From the NCBI GenBank assembly GCA_913056495.1, contig CAJXMO010000002.1, forward strand, positions 1 to 64,000: a stretch of 64,000 nt of DNA, written 5' to 3'. This document shows positions 28,863 through 37,002 of this stretch, piece after piece. Source of the stretch: an uncultured Alteromonadaceae bacterium. Lineage in GTDB: Bacteria; Pseudomonadota; Gammaproteobacteria; Enterobacterales; Alteromonadaceae. Every line of letters begins with the position of its first letter. The first letter of the stretch is position 1. The translations under genes and the position numbers were made by a program. Under the pieces are notes generated by a model. The model saw only the letters and a list, made by a program, of their open reading frames with translations, was not told where the DNA came from and did not search any database.

Positions 28863-29894
28863 TTATAGTTTGCCGTCAACTGCCATTTGCATAAAGCTGG
28901 GGTCAAATCTGAGCTGAACATTGGCTGGGTTGCCAATTACACCGCTTGGCGTTTCTACCCCAATAAAACCGGCATCCGGCGCACCGTCGCCTAATAAGCC
29001 GTGATCAAATGAAAACTCAGCAACATATTTCATGGTTTGAGCCAGCTTTTTATCTTGGGTAAATTCAACAGCTTCTTTCGCTGAGAAGAACATTTTAGTG
29101 CTGGCAAGCTGGGCTTTGTAACCGGCTAAATCGGTTCCTGATGCTTTTGCCATATGCTCAAGGACGGCATCGTCTTTCATCTTGTCCATGATTTCATACC
29201 AGGCGCCAACCAGTGCTTTACCAAATTTAGGGTTAGCTTTTAAGGTTTGGGTGTTCACCACCATAAGGTCAATGATTTCACCCGGAATATTGGATGAGTC
29301 AAATACTTTGTTTGCACTGGGCTGTTTTTCTATTTCAGATAACAGCGGATTCCAGGTCACAACAGAGGTTACATCTTTGGTTGAATAGGCAGCCACTAAA
29401 TCAGCGTCTGAGGTATTCACCACATCAACATCTCTTTCAGACAAGCCGATTGATTCTAAACCGCGAGCTAATAGGTAGTGAGATACACTCAATTCTACTA
29501 AATTGATTTGCTGGCCTTTGATGTCTGCCAGTTTGGATTTGTCTTTTAAGATGACGCCATCGTTACCGTTAGAGAAATCGCCAACGATTAATGCCGTACT
29601 GTCAACAAAGCTGGCAGCCGGAATGGTCAGGGCATCCATATTGGTCATGCTGCAAGCGTCAAACTGGCCTGCGGTGTATTGGTTGATAGATTCGATATAG
29701 TCGTTAATTTGCACAACATCGATTTCGATATCGTATTTGTCGGCCCATTTTTTGATAATGCCTGAGCTGTCGCCATATTCCCATGGCATCCAACCCACAT
29801 AAATGGACCAGCAAATGGAAAACTTATCTTTTGCAAATGCGTTTGCACTTGTCATTAAAGCGAGGGCTAAAGTGAATGTTTTTATCATTTTCAT
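28863..29894 (-). CDS. Periplasmic substrate-binding protein of the guanidine-operon ABC transporter
   Basis: A 343-residue NMT1/TauA-like binding protein with a signal peptide (cleavage near ANAFA-KDK, residue 21). SIYVGWMPWEYGDSSGIIKKW and INDYIESINQYTAGQFDAC are typical of the urea-carboxylase-linked binding proteins. Several Trp/Tyr and acidic residues near the N terminus could bind a cationic ligand such as guanidine. It is the first gene of the operon, directly after the riboswitch, and starts with a GGAGAACGCG ribosome site. Confidence 0.9.
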   Translation of the reverse strand: MKMIKTFTLALALMTSANAFAKDKFSICWSIYVGWMPWEYGDSSGIIKKWADKYDIEIDVVQINDYIESINQYTAGQFDACSMTNMDALTIPAASFVDSTALIVGDFSNGNDGVILKDKSKLADIKGQQINLVELSVSHYLLARGLESIGLSERDVDVVNTSDADLVAAYSTKDVTSVVTWNPLLSEIEKQPSANKVFDSSNIPGEIIDLMVVNTQTLKANPKFGKALVGAWYEIMDKMKDDAVLEHMAKASGTDLAGYKAQLASTKMFFSAKEAVEFTQDKKLAQTMKYVAEFSFDHGLLGDGAPDAGFIGVETPSGVIGNPANVQLRFDPSFMQMAVDGKL

Positions 29895-29949
29895 GTCGCG
29901 TTCTCCAAAGTTTACACGGTTTTATGAGCACAGGAGGCCTAATCAAATT

Positions 29950-30106
29950 TAACCTCCCGGGCTTTTATCCCGCCGTGTAACCCTTGCTTGCGCAAACATA
30001 AAAATATCAAAACAAACAACGCTGTAGATATGATTATGCGGCTAGGTTGACGACTCTCGGACCAGACGTTTTGTTATTATTTTAATAAAAAAACCGGAAC
30101 CCTAGT
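29950..30106 (-). promoter_or_regulatory. Guanidine-I (ykkC) riboswitch
   Basis: On the minus strand the three conserved blocks of the ykkC guanidine-I aptamer appear in the right order: CTAGGGTTCCGG (30105-30094), GGTCCGAGAGTCG (30063-30051) and ACACGGCGGGATAAAAGCCC (30 bases of conserved 3' block within 29978-29953, ending GGGAGG). A long AT-rich variable arm (about 29980-30040) separates the second and third blocks, making this copy longer than many. It lies 56 bases before the first gene of the operon. It binds guanidinium and switches the operon on; whether it works on transcription or translation I cannot tell, as no clear terminator was identified. Confidence 0.93.
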
Positions 30107-30161
30107 CATCTGTTTAGCACTATGCTGGTTCAATTTGATTGAACCCCTGCACCATAACCTT

Positions 30162-30179
30162 AAGCATAAAGCTGGCCAG
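30162..30179 (-). promoter_or_regulatory. Possible sigma-54 promoter of the guanidine operon
   Basis: The minus strand reads CTGGCCAGCTTTATGCTT: a GG at -24 and GC at -12 separated by exactly 10 bases, close to the consensus TGGCAC-N5-TTGC. It lies about 56 bases before the riboswitch. Sigma-54 control would fit a nitrogen-scavenging operon. The -24 box is good; the -12 box has one mismatch. Confidence 0.5.
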
Positions 30180-30287
30180 TTTTTAATATCGCATTGTTTT
30201 ATTTTTTAGTGTTTGATTTGTATGGTAAAATTTTAAAGGAGATGTTTGTGATGTATTTTTTAAGACTGGTTAAACATTAAGCTTAAT

Positions 30288-30322
30288 TTGACCGATTTGG
30301 TGCATTGAATTAATTTGGTGCA
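30288..30322 (-). promoter_or_regulatory. Two possible NtrC half-site motifs
   Basis: TGGTGCA occurs at 30298-30304 and again at 30316-30322, 18 bases apart, each the perfect right half of the NtrC site TGCACCA-N3-TGGTGCA; the left halves are weak. A further TGCACCA is at 30148-30154. The pair lies about 125 bases upstream of the possible sigma-54 promoter, a normal enhancer distance. Weak on its own. Confidence 0.35.
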
Positions 30323-30410
30323 GTGGTGAGTGGCAGAGTTAATGTGAATTAAATCACTATAGCTTCGCAGGGGGGTTAGAAAGGTTGAGCTGGCGTTATC
30401 CAAAAATACA

Positions 30411-30442
30411 ATTGATATGGCCCGTTTTTTGGCCATATCAAT
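30411..30442 (-). terminator. Stem-loop terminator after rraB
   Basis: A perfect 12-bp stem ATTGATATGGCC / GGCCATATCAAT with an 8-nt loop. Read on the minus strand it is followed by TGTATTTTT; on the plus strand by TTTTAG. It starts 8 bases after the rraB stop codon. Confidence 0.75.
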
Positions 30443-30449
30443 TTTAGTC

Positions 30450-30797
30450 TTAAGCAATAACCTCTGCGCCCCAGCCGTCAGAATAGCCTTTGTTACCCTC
30501 GACACACTCGGTGAATGCATCATCAATTTCACTGATTCTTTGATGGGTAGGCAATATAGTTAAACTGGCAACCAGTTCAACACCGCCACCGAGTTCGGGT
30601 TTTTGAATTTTCACCTGGCTAAATTGTTCGCCGGATAAATCCAGTTGTTTTACTTTTGGCAACACAGCTTCGGCGGCGTCTTTAAATTCAAATGCCGCAT
30701 AAAAGTCTATTTGCATGGGCTGGCTTAAATCTATGCCTTCTGCTGCCATTTCAGCAAGGATCTGACCGGTTTCGTCATCAGGGTATTGGCTTGTCAT
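30450..30797 (-). CDS. rraB: RraB-family regulator of ribonuclease E
   Basis: A 115-residue acidic cytosolic protein of the RraB (DUF1260) family, which binds ribonuclease E and alters its activity and degradosome composition. Family features: DDETGQILAEMAAEGIDLS at the N terminus, FYAAFEFKDAAEAV for the first strand-helix of the ferredoxin-like fold, and the conserved end FTECVEGNKGYSDGWGAEV. The size matches the family. It stands alone with its own terminator. Confidence 0.9.
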   Translation of the reverse strand: MTSQYPDDETGQILAEMAAEGIDLSQPMQIDFYAAFEFKDAAEAVLPKVKQLDLSGEQFSQVKIQKPELGGGVELVASLTILPTHQRISEIDDAFTECVEGNKGYSDGWGAEVIA

Positions 30798-30879
30798 GTA
30801 TTTTTGCTCGTATTGTTCCGGGTTTATTATGGCTCAATTTTATCATAGCTCAGTGCTAAAGTAGTCAGCTATTTGTTGG

Positions 30880-31359
30880 CTAAATTGCATTTTGACTCTG
30901 CTGATAAGCATCTGTTCCCCATAGCGGCACAGTTGATAAACTATGTTTAAAACTACCAGATGTTTCTTTAGTGGAATATGAAACATACATTAAGGTTTGG
31001 CTTTTAGGATCATAAATACGACGGATTTTCATTGATTTTAAAAAGATACTTTTTGATTTTTTAAAGACAATCTCGCCGGATTTGCCTTTATTAATCCCGG
31101 CAATCATCGCAGGCGTTATTGCACCCGTTTGTCGACAGGAAATTGCGCTATCGCTCGGGTCTGCGAGGCTTAAATTTGCCTCTACGGAAGCGATATGGCA
31201 GGTTACCCCGATAACAATAGGATCATGCAATACTTCTATTTTGATATCCTTGGTGGTAAATAACCCAAGTGATACATCGCCAACCTCGTTATCGCTGCAC
31301 CCACTTATCGCCGTGGCTAACAGTGAGATAAATGCCAACTTTTTCCAGAATAATGTCAT
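30880..31359 (-). CDS. creA: CreA-family lipoprotein
   Basis: A 159-residue CreA family protein. The start chosen is the ATG at 31359 (MTLFWKKLAFISLLATAISGC): it has an AAGGAT ribosome site 8 bases upstream and gives a lipobox (AISGC), whereas the longer frame (to 31452) adds 31 residues with no signal sequence. The CreA core is visible: VGDVSLGLFTTKDIKIEV, DPIVIGVTCHIA, LADPSDSAISCRQTG and KSIFLKSMKIRRIYD, with two cysteines that may form a disulfide. CreA is conserved in proteobacteria but its role is unknown. It is read away from the methyltransferase gene. Confidence 0.88.
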   Translation of the reverse strand: MTLFWKKLAFISLLATAISGCSDNEVGDVSLGLFTTKDIKIEVLHDPIVIGVTCHIASVEANLSLADPSDSAISCRQTGAITPAMIAGINKGKSGEIVFKKSKSIFLKSMKIRRIYDPKSQTLMYVSYSTKETSGSFKHSLSTVPLWGTDAYQQSQNAI

Positions 31360-31471
31360 CTTTTTATCCTTATGGTTATTGAGCACAACTGTTGAATTAA
31401 GAATTTTTCTGATTAGCAAAATATTATCAGTTAGAATATTGCAGATTTTCAAAAAAGATTGAAGTTATTTT

Positions 31472-32365
31472 ATGTTAGAACATTTGAGTTTACCAATCGA
31501 CAATGACGCAAAGCGTTTATTTCACGGGCGCGGCCATGCTTATCCTGGTTTCGAACATATCTGTATTGATTGGTTTTCACCTGTTATTTTAATCACGGCA
31601 TACAAAGCGATATCGGCAGATTTGCTTAATTATCTGGTTGAGTTCTTCAGTCAGCCACAAACGCCCGCTAAATCAATCCAATTGCAGCAAAGATATTTGG
31701 CGCAAGCACCAGTCACGGTTTTATGGGGCGATGAAATCAGCGAGCTGGAATTAACTGAAAGTGGATTAAAATATCAGGCAACTTTGGGTCGGACTCAAAA
31801 CCATGGCTTGTTTTTGGATATGGCGTTGGGACGAGACTGGGTCAGAGCGCACAGTAAAAATAAATCTGTTTTAAACTTGTTTGCTTACACCTGTGGGTTT
31901 TCAATGGCGGCTCATGCGGGTGGTGCGCGAAAAATTGTTAATCTGGATATGAGCAAAGCCGCACTTAGACGCGGCCGTGAAAATCATTTATTAAATCAGC
32001 AAGATCCCAGCATAGTTCAGTTTGAAGCGGTTGATTTATTTAAATCCTTTGGCCGGGTACGCAAACATGGCCCCTATGATTTAGTGATTTGTGACCCGCC
32101 AGCTTTTCAAAAAGGCAGTGTGAATATTGAGCGGGATTATAAAAAAATCATTCGCCGTTTACCTGAGTTCGCAGCGGATCAGGCACTGGTTATGTTGTGT
32201 TTAAATTCGCCTGATTTAGATGATTCATTTTTAACTGAAACTGTAGCGGAATATTGTCCGCAGTGCGAATTTGTTGAACAAATAAAAGCGCCGCTCGTTT
32301 TTAAAGAAGCAGTTTCAGGTAAAGGGTTAAAAATTCAGGTATATAAATTTAACGCTGTGAAATAA
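31472..32365 (+). CDS. Class I SAM-dependent methyltransferase, RlmI/RlmK-like
   Basis: A 297-residue methyltransferase resembling the catalytic half of 23S rRNA methyltransferases (COG1092 type). Motif I is VLNLFAYTCGFSMAA, motif II includes NLDMSKAALRRGREN, motif IV is VICDPPAFQKGS, and FLDMALGRDW precedes the SAM site, as in RlmK/RlmI. The N-terminal part (GRGHAYPGFEHICIDWF) is not a PUA domain, unlike RlmI. The substrate is therefore probably RNA but not certain. It starts 112 bases from creA in the opposite direction. No partner gene is evident. Confidence 0.82.
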   Translation: MLEHLSLPIDNDAKRLFHGRGHAYPGFEHICIDWFSPVILITAYKAISADLLNYLVEFFSQPQTPAKSIQLQQRYLAQAPVTVLWGDEISELELTESGLKYQATLGRTQNHGLFLDMALGRDWVRAHSKNKSVLNLFAYTCGFSMAAHAGGARKIVNLDMSKAALRRGRENHLLNQQDPSIVQFEAVDLFKSFGRVRKHGPYDLVICDPPAFQKGSVNIERDYKKIIRRLPEFAADQALVMLCLNSPDLDDSFLTETVAEYCPQCEFVEQIKAPLVFKEAVSGKGLKIQVYKFNAVK

Positions 32366-32389
32366 GCGTTTAGATTTTAAAATCGATAA

Positions 32390-32417
32390 TTGAATTATAT
32401 TCAGCTAGCGGTATAAT
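32390..32417 (+). promoter_or_regulatory. Sigma-70 promoter of the manganese exporter
   Basis: -35 TTGAAT (32390-32395), 16-base spacer, perfect -10 TATAAT (32412-32417). It would start transcription at about 32424, immediately at the 5' edge of the riboswitch. Confidence 0.75.
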
Positions 32418-32424
32418 ATAGGCC

Positions 32425-32630
32425 TCTCTTGGGGGAGTAGCCAACTTAAATATCTTACATGCCACGGAGATAACTTAAGAAAGCTTGTCAACATAATTGA
32501 GCCTCATTGCTCATGGCAAGTTTGTGATTTTCAAGTTTTCAGAAAATTACTGGCGAGACCTGAGACAAATAACCACTCCAGTAGGCGGGAGGTGGATGTT
32601 TGTCTTTGGTTGATTATTTCCCGCCTGGAA
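32425..32630 (+). promoter_or_regulatory. yybP-ykoY manganese riboswitch
   Basis: The conserved blocks are present: TTGGGGGAGTAGCC (5' side, 32429-32442), GTCAACA (about 32487) and TGGCGAGACC (32551-32560), with the variable arm between them closed by the inverted pair GAGC/GCTC. This aptamer senses Mn2+. Downstream, GGCGGGA (32584-32590) can pair with TCCCGCC (32619-32625), a hairpin ending just before the ribosome site of the exporter gene (start 32640), which would suit control of translation. The exact switching mechanism is inferred. Confidence 0.88.
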
Positions 32631-32639
32631 TTTTATTTG

Positions 32640-33194
32640 ATGGAAGCTTTATTTACTTCAACTCTTTCTGTTGCTATCGCTGAAATGGGCGATAAAACTC
32701 AATTACTGTCTTTATTACTCGCTGCCAAATTTCGCAATAAACTGGCCATTATTATGGGCATTTTAGTCGCCACCATTATTAATCATGCAATATCAGCCTG
32801 GTTCGGTGTCTGGTTATCTAAGTTTTTACAAGATGGCTGGGGTGTCTGGTTGTTAGGCGGCAGCTTTATTGTGGTTGGTTTGTGGCTGTTAATCCCGGAT
32901 AAGGATGAAGAAACTGATAGCCGATTTGATAAATATGGCGCCTTTTTAGTTTCAACCATTTTATTTTTTCTTGCTGAAATTGGCGATAAAACTCAAGTTG
33001 CGACAGTATTACTGGGGGCGCAATTCCAGTCTACTGTTATTGTCACTATAGGGACGACGATCGGCATGTTAATCGCTAATGTGCCTGTGGTTTATATGGG
33101 TGACAAACTGATGCAAAAAATTCCGCTCAATTTAACCCGCATGATAGCCGCTGCAATTTTTATTGCGGTCGGTCTGGCGAGTTTATTGTTATAA
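32640..33194 (+). CDS. Manganese exporter of the UPF0016/TMEM165 (Gdt1) family
   Basis: A 184-residue membrane protein with two copies of the family motif E-x-G-D-K-T: AEMGDKTQLLSLLLA near the N terminus and AEIGDKTQVATVLLGA in the second half, each on the first helix of a three-helix repeat. The start is placed at the ATG at 32640 rather than an in-frame GTG at 32592, since the latter lies inside the riboswitch expression platform and would add a non-family N terminus. Bacterial members (MneA/MneP-like) expel excess Mn2+; the upstream manganese riboswitch supports this strongly. It stands alone. Confidence 0.92.
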   Translation: MEALFTSTLSVAIAEMGDKTQLLSLLLAAKFRNKLAIIMGILVATIINHAISAWFGVWLSKFLQDGWGVWLLGGSFIVVGLWLLIPDKDEETDSRFDKYGAFLVSTILFFLAEIGDKTQVATVLLGAQFQSTVIVTIGTTIGMLIANVPVVYMGDKLMQKIPLNLTRMIAAAIFIAVGLASLLL

Positions 33195-33262
33195 AACCTG
33201 GGTGTACCCTTTGTAATCGCCGACTGCGCTTTGTCGATCGGCGTTTACGCCATTACATAAAC

Positions 33263-33282
33263 ATCTGTTTCAAAAAACAGAT
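33263..33282. terminator. Stem-loop between convergent genes
   Basis: ATCTGTTT-caaa-AAACAGAT, a perfect 8-bp stem lying between the exporter gene and the end of glpD. There is only a weak T-rich flank. A further dyad (CGCCGA / TCGGCG) lies at about 33218-33244. Confidence 0.35.
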
Positions 33283-33314
33283 ACTTGTACCGGTTTAATT
33301 TAACTATGCGGTTA

Positions 33315-34835
33315 TCAGATATGTTCGGATAAATATTGCTGAATTTGTCGTTTTTCAGAATTATTTAGTCTGAGGCCCAGTTTTGTGCGCCGCCAAATGA
33401 CATCTTCCAGCGTTTCAGCCCATTCATGGTGGATTAAATAATCTAACTCAAGCTGATAAAAATCTTTTGCAAAGCGGCGACCCAGATCGTCGATTTGATG
33501 AGTGTTTGTCAGTATTTGATAACTGAGCGTGCCGTAACTACGTACATATCGTTTAAGCAAGCTTTCCGGTAACCAGTTAAACTCTTTTTGCAACTGGTTT
33601 AAGAGTGAATCATGGTGACTAAAATCGCCACCGGGTAATACTTCACGACGGGTGACTGCTGGGCCTACCTCAGGGAAACAGCAGGCCAACTTATCAACGG
33701 CTGACTCGGCTAACTTACGGTATGTCGTAATTTTACCGCCAAATACAGATAATAAAGGCGTTTTTTCCTGCATTAGAGTTAAGTCCAGTTGGTAGTCTCG
33801 GCTTAATGCCTGTGCCTGATTATGGTTCTGAGCAGGTGCAATTAGCGGGCGTACGCCTGAATAGGTATGAACAATATCTACCAGATTGAGCTGGCTGTTA
33901 AAATAGCGATTAGTGACGGCTAACAGATAATCTATTTCGTTTTGATTAATGCTGACGTCAGCGGGATCGCCTTTATAGTCCACATCGGTTGTGCCAATTA
34001 ACGAAAAATCCTGTTCATATGGGATTACAAAAACAATTCTTTTATCTTTGTTTTGTAAAATATATGCCTGTGGCTGCTGATGGAGTTTAGGCACAATGAT
34101 ATGGCTGCCTTTGACTAAACGAACAGTATGAGGTGAGCTTTGATGCAAAGCATGGTTAAACAGATGTTCCACCCAAGGGCCAGTTGCATTGACCAGAGCC
34201 TTAGCCTGTACTCGAATCATTGAATCGGGTTGATGTGAACGCTGATTATGCAACTCAAGCTGCCACAGGCTATTTTCAATTTTAGCTCGATTACATTGCC
34301 ATCGCGTTAGAATGCAGGCTCCTTTTTGTGCTGCGGACATCGCATTGAGTACGACCAGTCTGGCATCATCTACCCAGACATCGGCATATTCAAACCCTTT
34401 TTTAAACTCAGGTTTAAGCACGCTCAGGTCGGTAAAACGAACAAACTGAGAGGCGGGCAATCTGTCTCTTTTACTTAAATGGTCGTATAAAAATAAACCC
34501 AGTCGTATTAACCAAGCGGGTCTTAAGTGGGGCTGGTGAGGTAAAATAAACTTGAGCGGCCACATAATGTGTGGTGATTTATTGAGAAGAATTTCCCGTT
34601 CAGCGAGCGCTTCTTTGACTAACCTGAACTCAAAATATTCCAGATAACGTAAACCTCCGTGTATCAGCTTGGTACTGGCTGAAGAGGTAGCGCAGGCCAG
34701 ATCGCCCTGCTCACACAATAATACTTTAAGGCCGCGTCCGGTGGCATCGTTGGCTATGCCCACACCATTAATCCCGCCACCGATCACAACTAGATCCCAG
34801 ACGGTATTTTCTGGCGGAGATGTTTTACATTGCAT
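33315..34835 (-). CDS. glpD: Aerobic glycerol-3-phosphate dehydrogenase
   Basis: A 506-residue FAD enzyme at the inner membrane that oxidises sn-glycerol-3-phosphate to dihydroxyacetone phosphate and passes electrons to quinone. The N-terminal dinucleotide-binding motif is VVIGGGINGVGIANDATGRG, followed by the family signature TKLIHGGLRYLE. FVIPYEQDFSLIGTTDVDY and the late GGKITTYRKLAE motif are also present, and the C-terminal helical domain is intact. It is read divergently from glpK with a 131-base spacer, so both may share control by glycerol-3-phosphate; no glpR or glpF is in view. Confidence 0.95.
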   Translation of the reverse strand: MQCKTSPPENTVWDLVVIGGGINGVGIANDATGRGLKVLLCEQGDLACATSSASTKLIHGGLRYLEYFEFRLVKEALAEREILLNKSPHIMWPLKFILPHQPHLRPAWLIRLGLFLYDHLSKRDRLPASQFVRFTDLSVLKPEFKKGFEYADVWVDDARLVVLNAMSAAQKGACILTRWQCNRAKIENSLWQLELHNQRSHQPDSMIRVQAKALVNATGPWVEHLFNHALHQSSPHTVRLVKGSHIIVPKLHQQPQAYILQNKDKRIVFVIPYEQDFSLIGTTDVDYKGDPADVSINQNEIDYLLAVTNRYFNSQLNLVDIVHTYSGVRPLIAPAQNHNQAQALSRDYQLDLTLMQEKTPLLSVFGGKITTYRKLAESAVDKLACCFPEVGPAVTRREVLPGGDFSHHDSLLNQLQKEFNWLPESLLKRYVRSYGTLSYQILTNTHQIDDLGRRFAKDFYQLELDYLIHHEWAETLEDVIWRRTKLGLRLNNSEKRQIQQYLSEHI

Positions 34836-34966
34836 TAGTCTGGCCGGATAAGTAAATAATTTTAATTATGGAACATAAATTCGTTTACTACCAAGGATTT
34901 GCAGTCCTCCGTTTTTTGAAAAACTCTGCTACAGTTATACAGATAAGCTCAAATGTGTGTATCAAA

Positions 34967-36439
34967 ATGACTGATTATATTTTAGCGATCGATCAGGGAA
35001 CAACGAGTTCCAGAGCCATTATTTTTGATAAAAGCGGGCAGGTCATTGCAGTGGCTCAGCGGGAGTTTAATCAAATTTATCCTGATAATGGCTGGGTTGA
35101 GCATGACCCGGAAGATATCTGGTCCAGTACGCTCGCAGTTTGTCAGCAGGTAATTGAAAAAGCTCAGGTTAAAATTTCTAGCATAGGGATATGCAATCAA
35201 AGGGAAACGACGTTAGTTTGGGAGAAAAAAACTGGTAAAGCAATTTATAATGCCATTGTCTGGCAGGACAGGCGAACCAGTCAGGATTGTCAAAAATTAA
35301 TCGAGCAAGGTTATAGTGAACTGATTAACGACAAAACCGGTTTATTGCTTGATCCGTATTTTTCCGCCAGCAAAATTCGCTGGATTTTAGATCATGTAAA
35401 AGGTGCAAAAGCGCGGGCAGAGCGGGGGGAATTGCTGTTTGGCACGATTGACACCTATTTAATCTGGCGACTAACTCAAGGCAAACAGCATGTAACAGAT
35501 GCCACCAATGCATCACGTACTATGTTGTTTAATATTAAAACCCAGGCATGGGATGATGAGCTGTTAAAACTCTTTAAAATTCCAGAAGTCATGTTACCAA
35601 AAGTGCTGGATTCGGCGGATAATTTTGGAGTTACAGAGACAGATATCTTTACTCAATCAATCCCAATTAACGGGGTGGCAGGCGATCAGCAGGCCGCCTT
35701 GTTTGGTCAAAACTGTTTTTATCCGGGTATGGCAAAAAGCACTTATGGCACAGGTGCTTTTTTGATGGCCAATACTGGAGCCAATATTTGCCGGTCAAAT
35801 AATCAGTTATTAACGACTGTTGGCTACAGGTTAAGAGGCATTCCAAGCTATGCCATTGAAGGCAGTATTTTTATAGCCGGAGCCGCGATAAGCTGGCTAA
35901 AGAATGAATTGCATTTAATCAATAACGCGCAGCAAACGAATTCTCTGGCCAGTGAACTGGATTATCAGCACGGGGTTTATTTAGTGCCGGCTTTTACCGG
36001 CTTGGGGGCGCCCTACTGGCAACCGGATGCTAGAGGGGCTTTATTGGGGTTAACCCAATCCAGCGGGATCAGCGAAATTGTCAGTGCTGCATTGCAGTCA
36101 GTGGCTTACCAAACCCGGGATTTACAAATTTGCATTAGAAGTGATGGCATTCACATTGATTCAATCAGAGTGGATGGTGGTATGGCGACCAACCCTTGGT
36201 TTTTACAATGTTTAGCCGATATCTTGCAAGTTCAGGTCAGTCGTCCTGCTTCAGTTGAAACATCTGCTTTGGGTGCGGCATTTTTAGCTGGGTTAGGTGC
36301 GGGTATTTATCAATCACTCGATGAAATTACCGCTTTATATCAAACTCAGAGTACCTTTAAACCTAAAATTAAGTCCTCGTTAAGCGATAAGTTATACAAT
36401 AAGTGGCTGAAAGCGGTTGAGAGTGTTAGGCAGTTTTAA
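34967..36439 (+). CDS. glpK: Glycerol kinase
   Basis: A 490-residue FGGY-family kinase that phosphorylates glycerol to glycerol-3-phosphate, feeding GlpD next door. Start chosen at 34967 (MTDYILAIDQGTTSSRAI), the normal N terminus of the family; an in-frame ATG 99 bases upstream would add a 33-residue tail not seen in GlpK. Signatures: DQGTTSSRAIIFD (phosphate 1 loop), WQDRRT, GVAGDQQAALFGQ (catalytic Asp in GDQ), and VDGGMATNPWFLQ near the adenosine site. Full length for the family. No clear ribosome site precedes the ATG. Confidence 0.95.
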   Translation: MTDYILAIDQGTTSSRAIIFDKSGQVIAVAQREFNQIYPDNGWVEHDPEDIWSSTLAVCQQVIEKAQVKISSIGICNQRETTLVWEKKTGKAIYNAIVWQDRRTSQDCQKLIEQGYSELINDKTGLLLDPYFSASKIRWILDHVKGAKARAERGELLFGTIDTYLIWRLTQGKQHVTDATNASRTMLFNIKTQAWDDELLKLFKIPEVMLPKVLDSADNFGVTETDIFTQSIPINGVAGDQQAALFGQNCFYPGMAKSTYGTGAFLMANTGANICRSNNQLLTTVGYRLRGIPSYAIEGSIFIAGAAISWLKNELHLINNAQQTNSLASELDYQHGVYLVPAFTGLGAPYWQPDARGALLGLTQSSGISEIVSAALQSVAYQTRDLQICIRSDGIHIDSIRVDGGMATNPWFLQCLADILQVQVSRPASVETSALGAAFLAGLGAGIYQSLDEITALYQTQSTFKPKIKSSLSDKLYNKWLKAVESVRQF

Positions 36440-37002
36440 AGCCACTGAGAGAATTTTAATTGAGTAAGGCATAGGTTGATCTATTAAATTTGGTTAAAGG
36501 GAGCAATCAAATCTGATAGGCAGCTTTGTACCAATTACAGACACTGGGATTTGGTAAAACCTCAGAGTGGACTTTGAACGAATTTTGGATATTTGTAGGT
36601 TCGGCTTTGCCTGCATGGAAGTAAGTATTAGAGCAATGCAGGCGCAATTGCCGTTAGCCGAAAAATATCGTTTTTTTCGCCGTAAACGGCGACCTACAAT
36701 GAATCGTAGCAGCGGGTTTACTCCGGAAATAATTCACGCGAGCAAGCTTCGCGCCTACATAAATCATAAGGTAGGCGTCAAGCTTGCTGACGCGGGGTTA
36801 ACTTTTTAGATGAATATTGGGAAGGTTGATACGAGCTTAGGCGCACCCAACATTTTGGCATATTAAAAATTGTTGGGGTTCAATTCGTTTGGCTCTGCCT
36901 ATCCAAGCGATATTTAAACAAAGCTAGTTCAATAAAAGCAACAAGCAAGACCTGACCCCGAATTTCACTGACCCCGAATTTCTTGACCCCGAATTCGTGC
37001 TA
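36440..37002. repeat. Intergenic palindromic and short direct repeats
   Basis: No gene is supported. Palindromic elements stand out: CGCGAGCAAGCTTCGCG (about 36738), CGTCAAGCTTGCTGACG (about 36777) and CGCCGTAAACGGCG (about 36678), each beside GTAGGC or CCTAC words, as in dispersed REP-like elements. At 36952-36996 the phrase TGACCCCGAATT occurs three times at intervals of 15-16 bases, ending exactly where the last gene cassette is cut off. A frame of 80 codons across the palindromes (36567-36809) looks like repeat-derived sequence, not a gene. Confidence 0.65.

Noticed and set aside
30260..30532. Minus-strand frame of 90 codons overlapping the end of rraB
   Set aside because: It crosses the rraB stop codon and terminator hairpin in another frame and has no recognisable features.
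36567..36809. Plus-strand frame of 80 codons
   Set aside because: It runs across palindromic REP-like elements, has no ribosome site, and its composition follows the repeats, not a protein.
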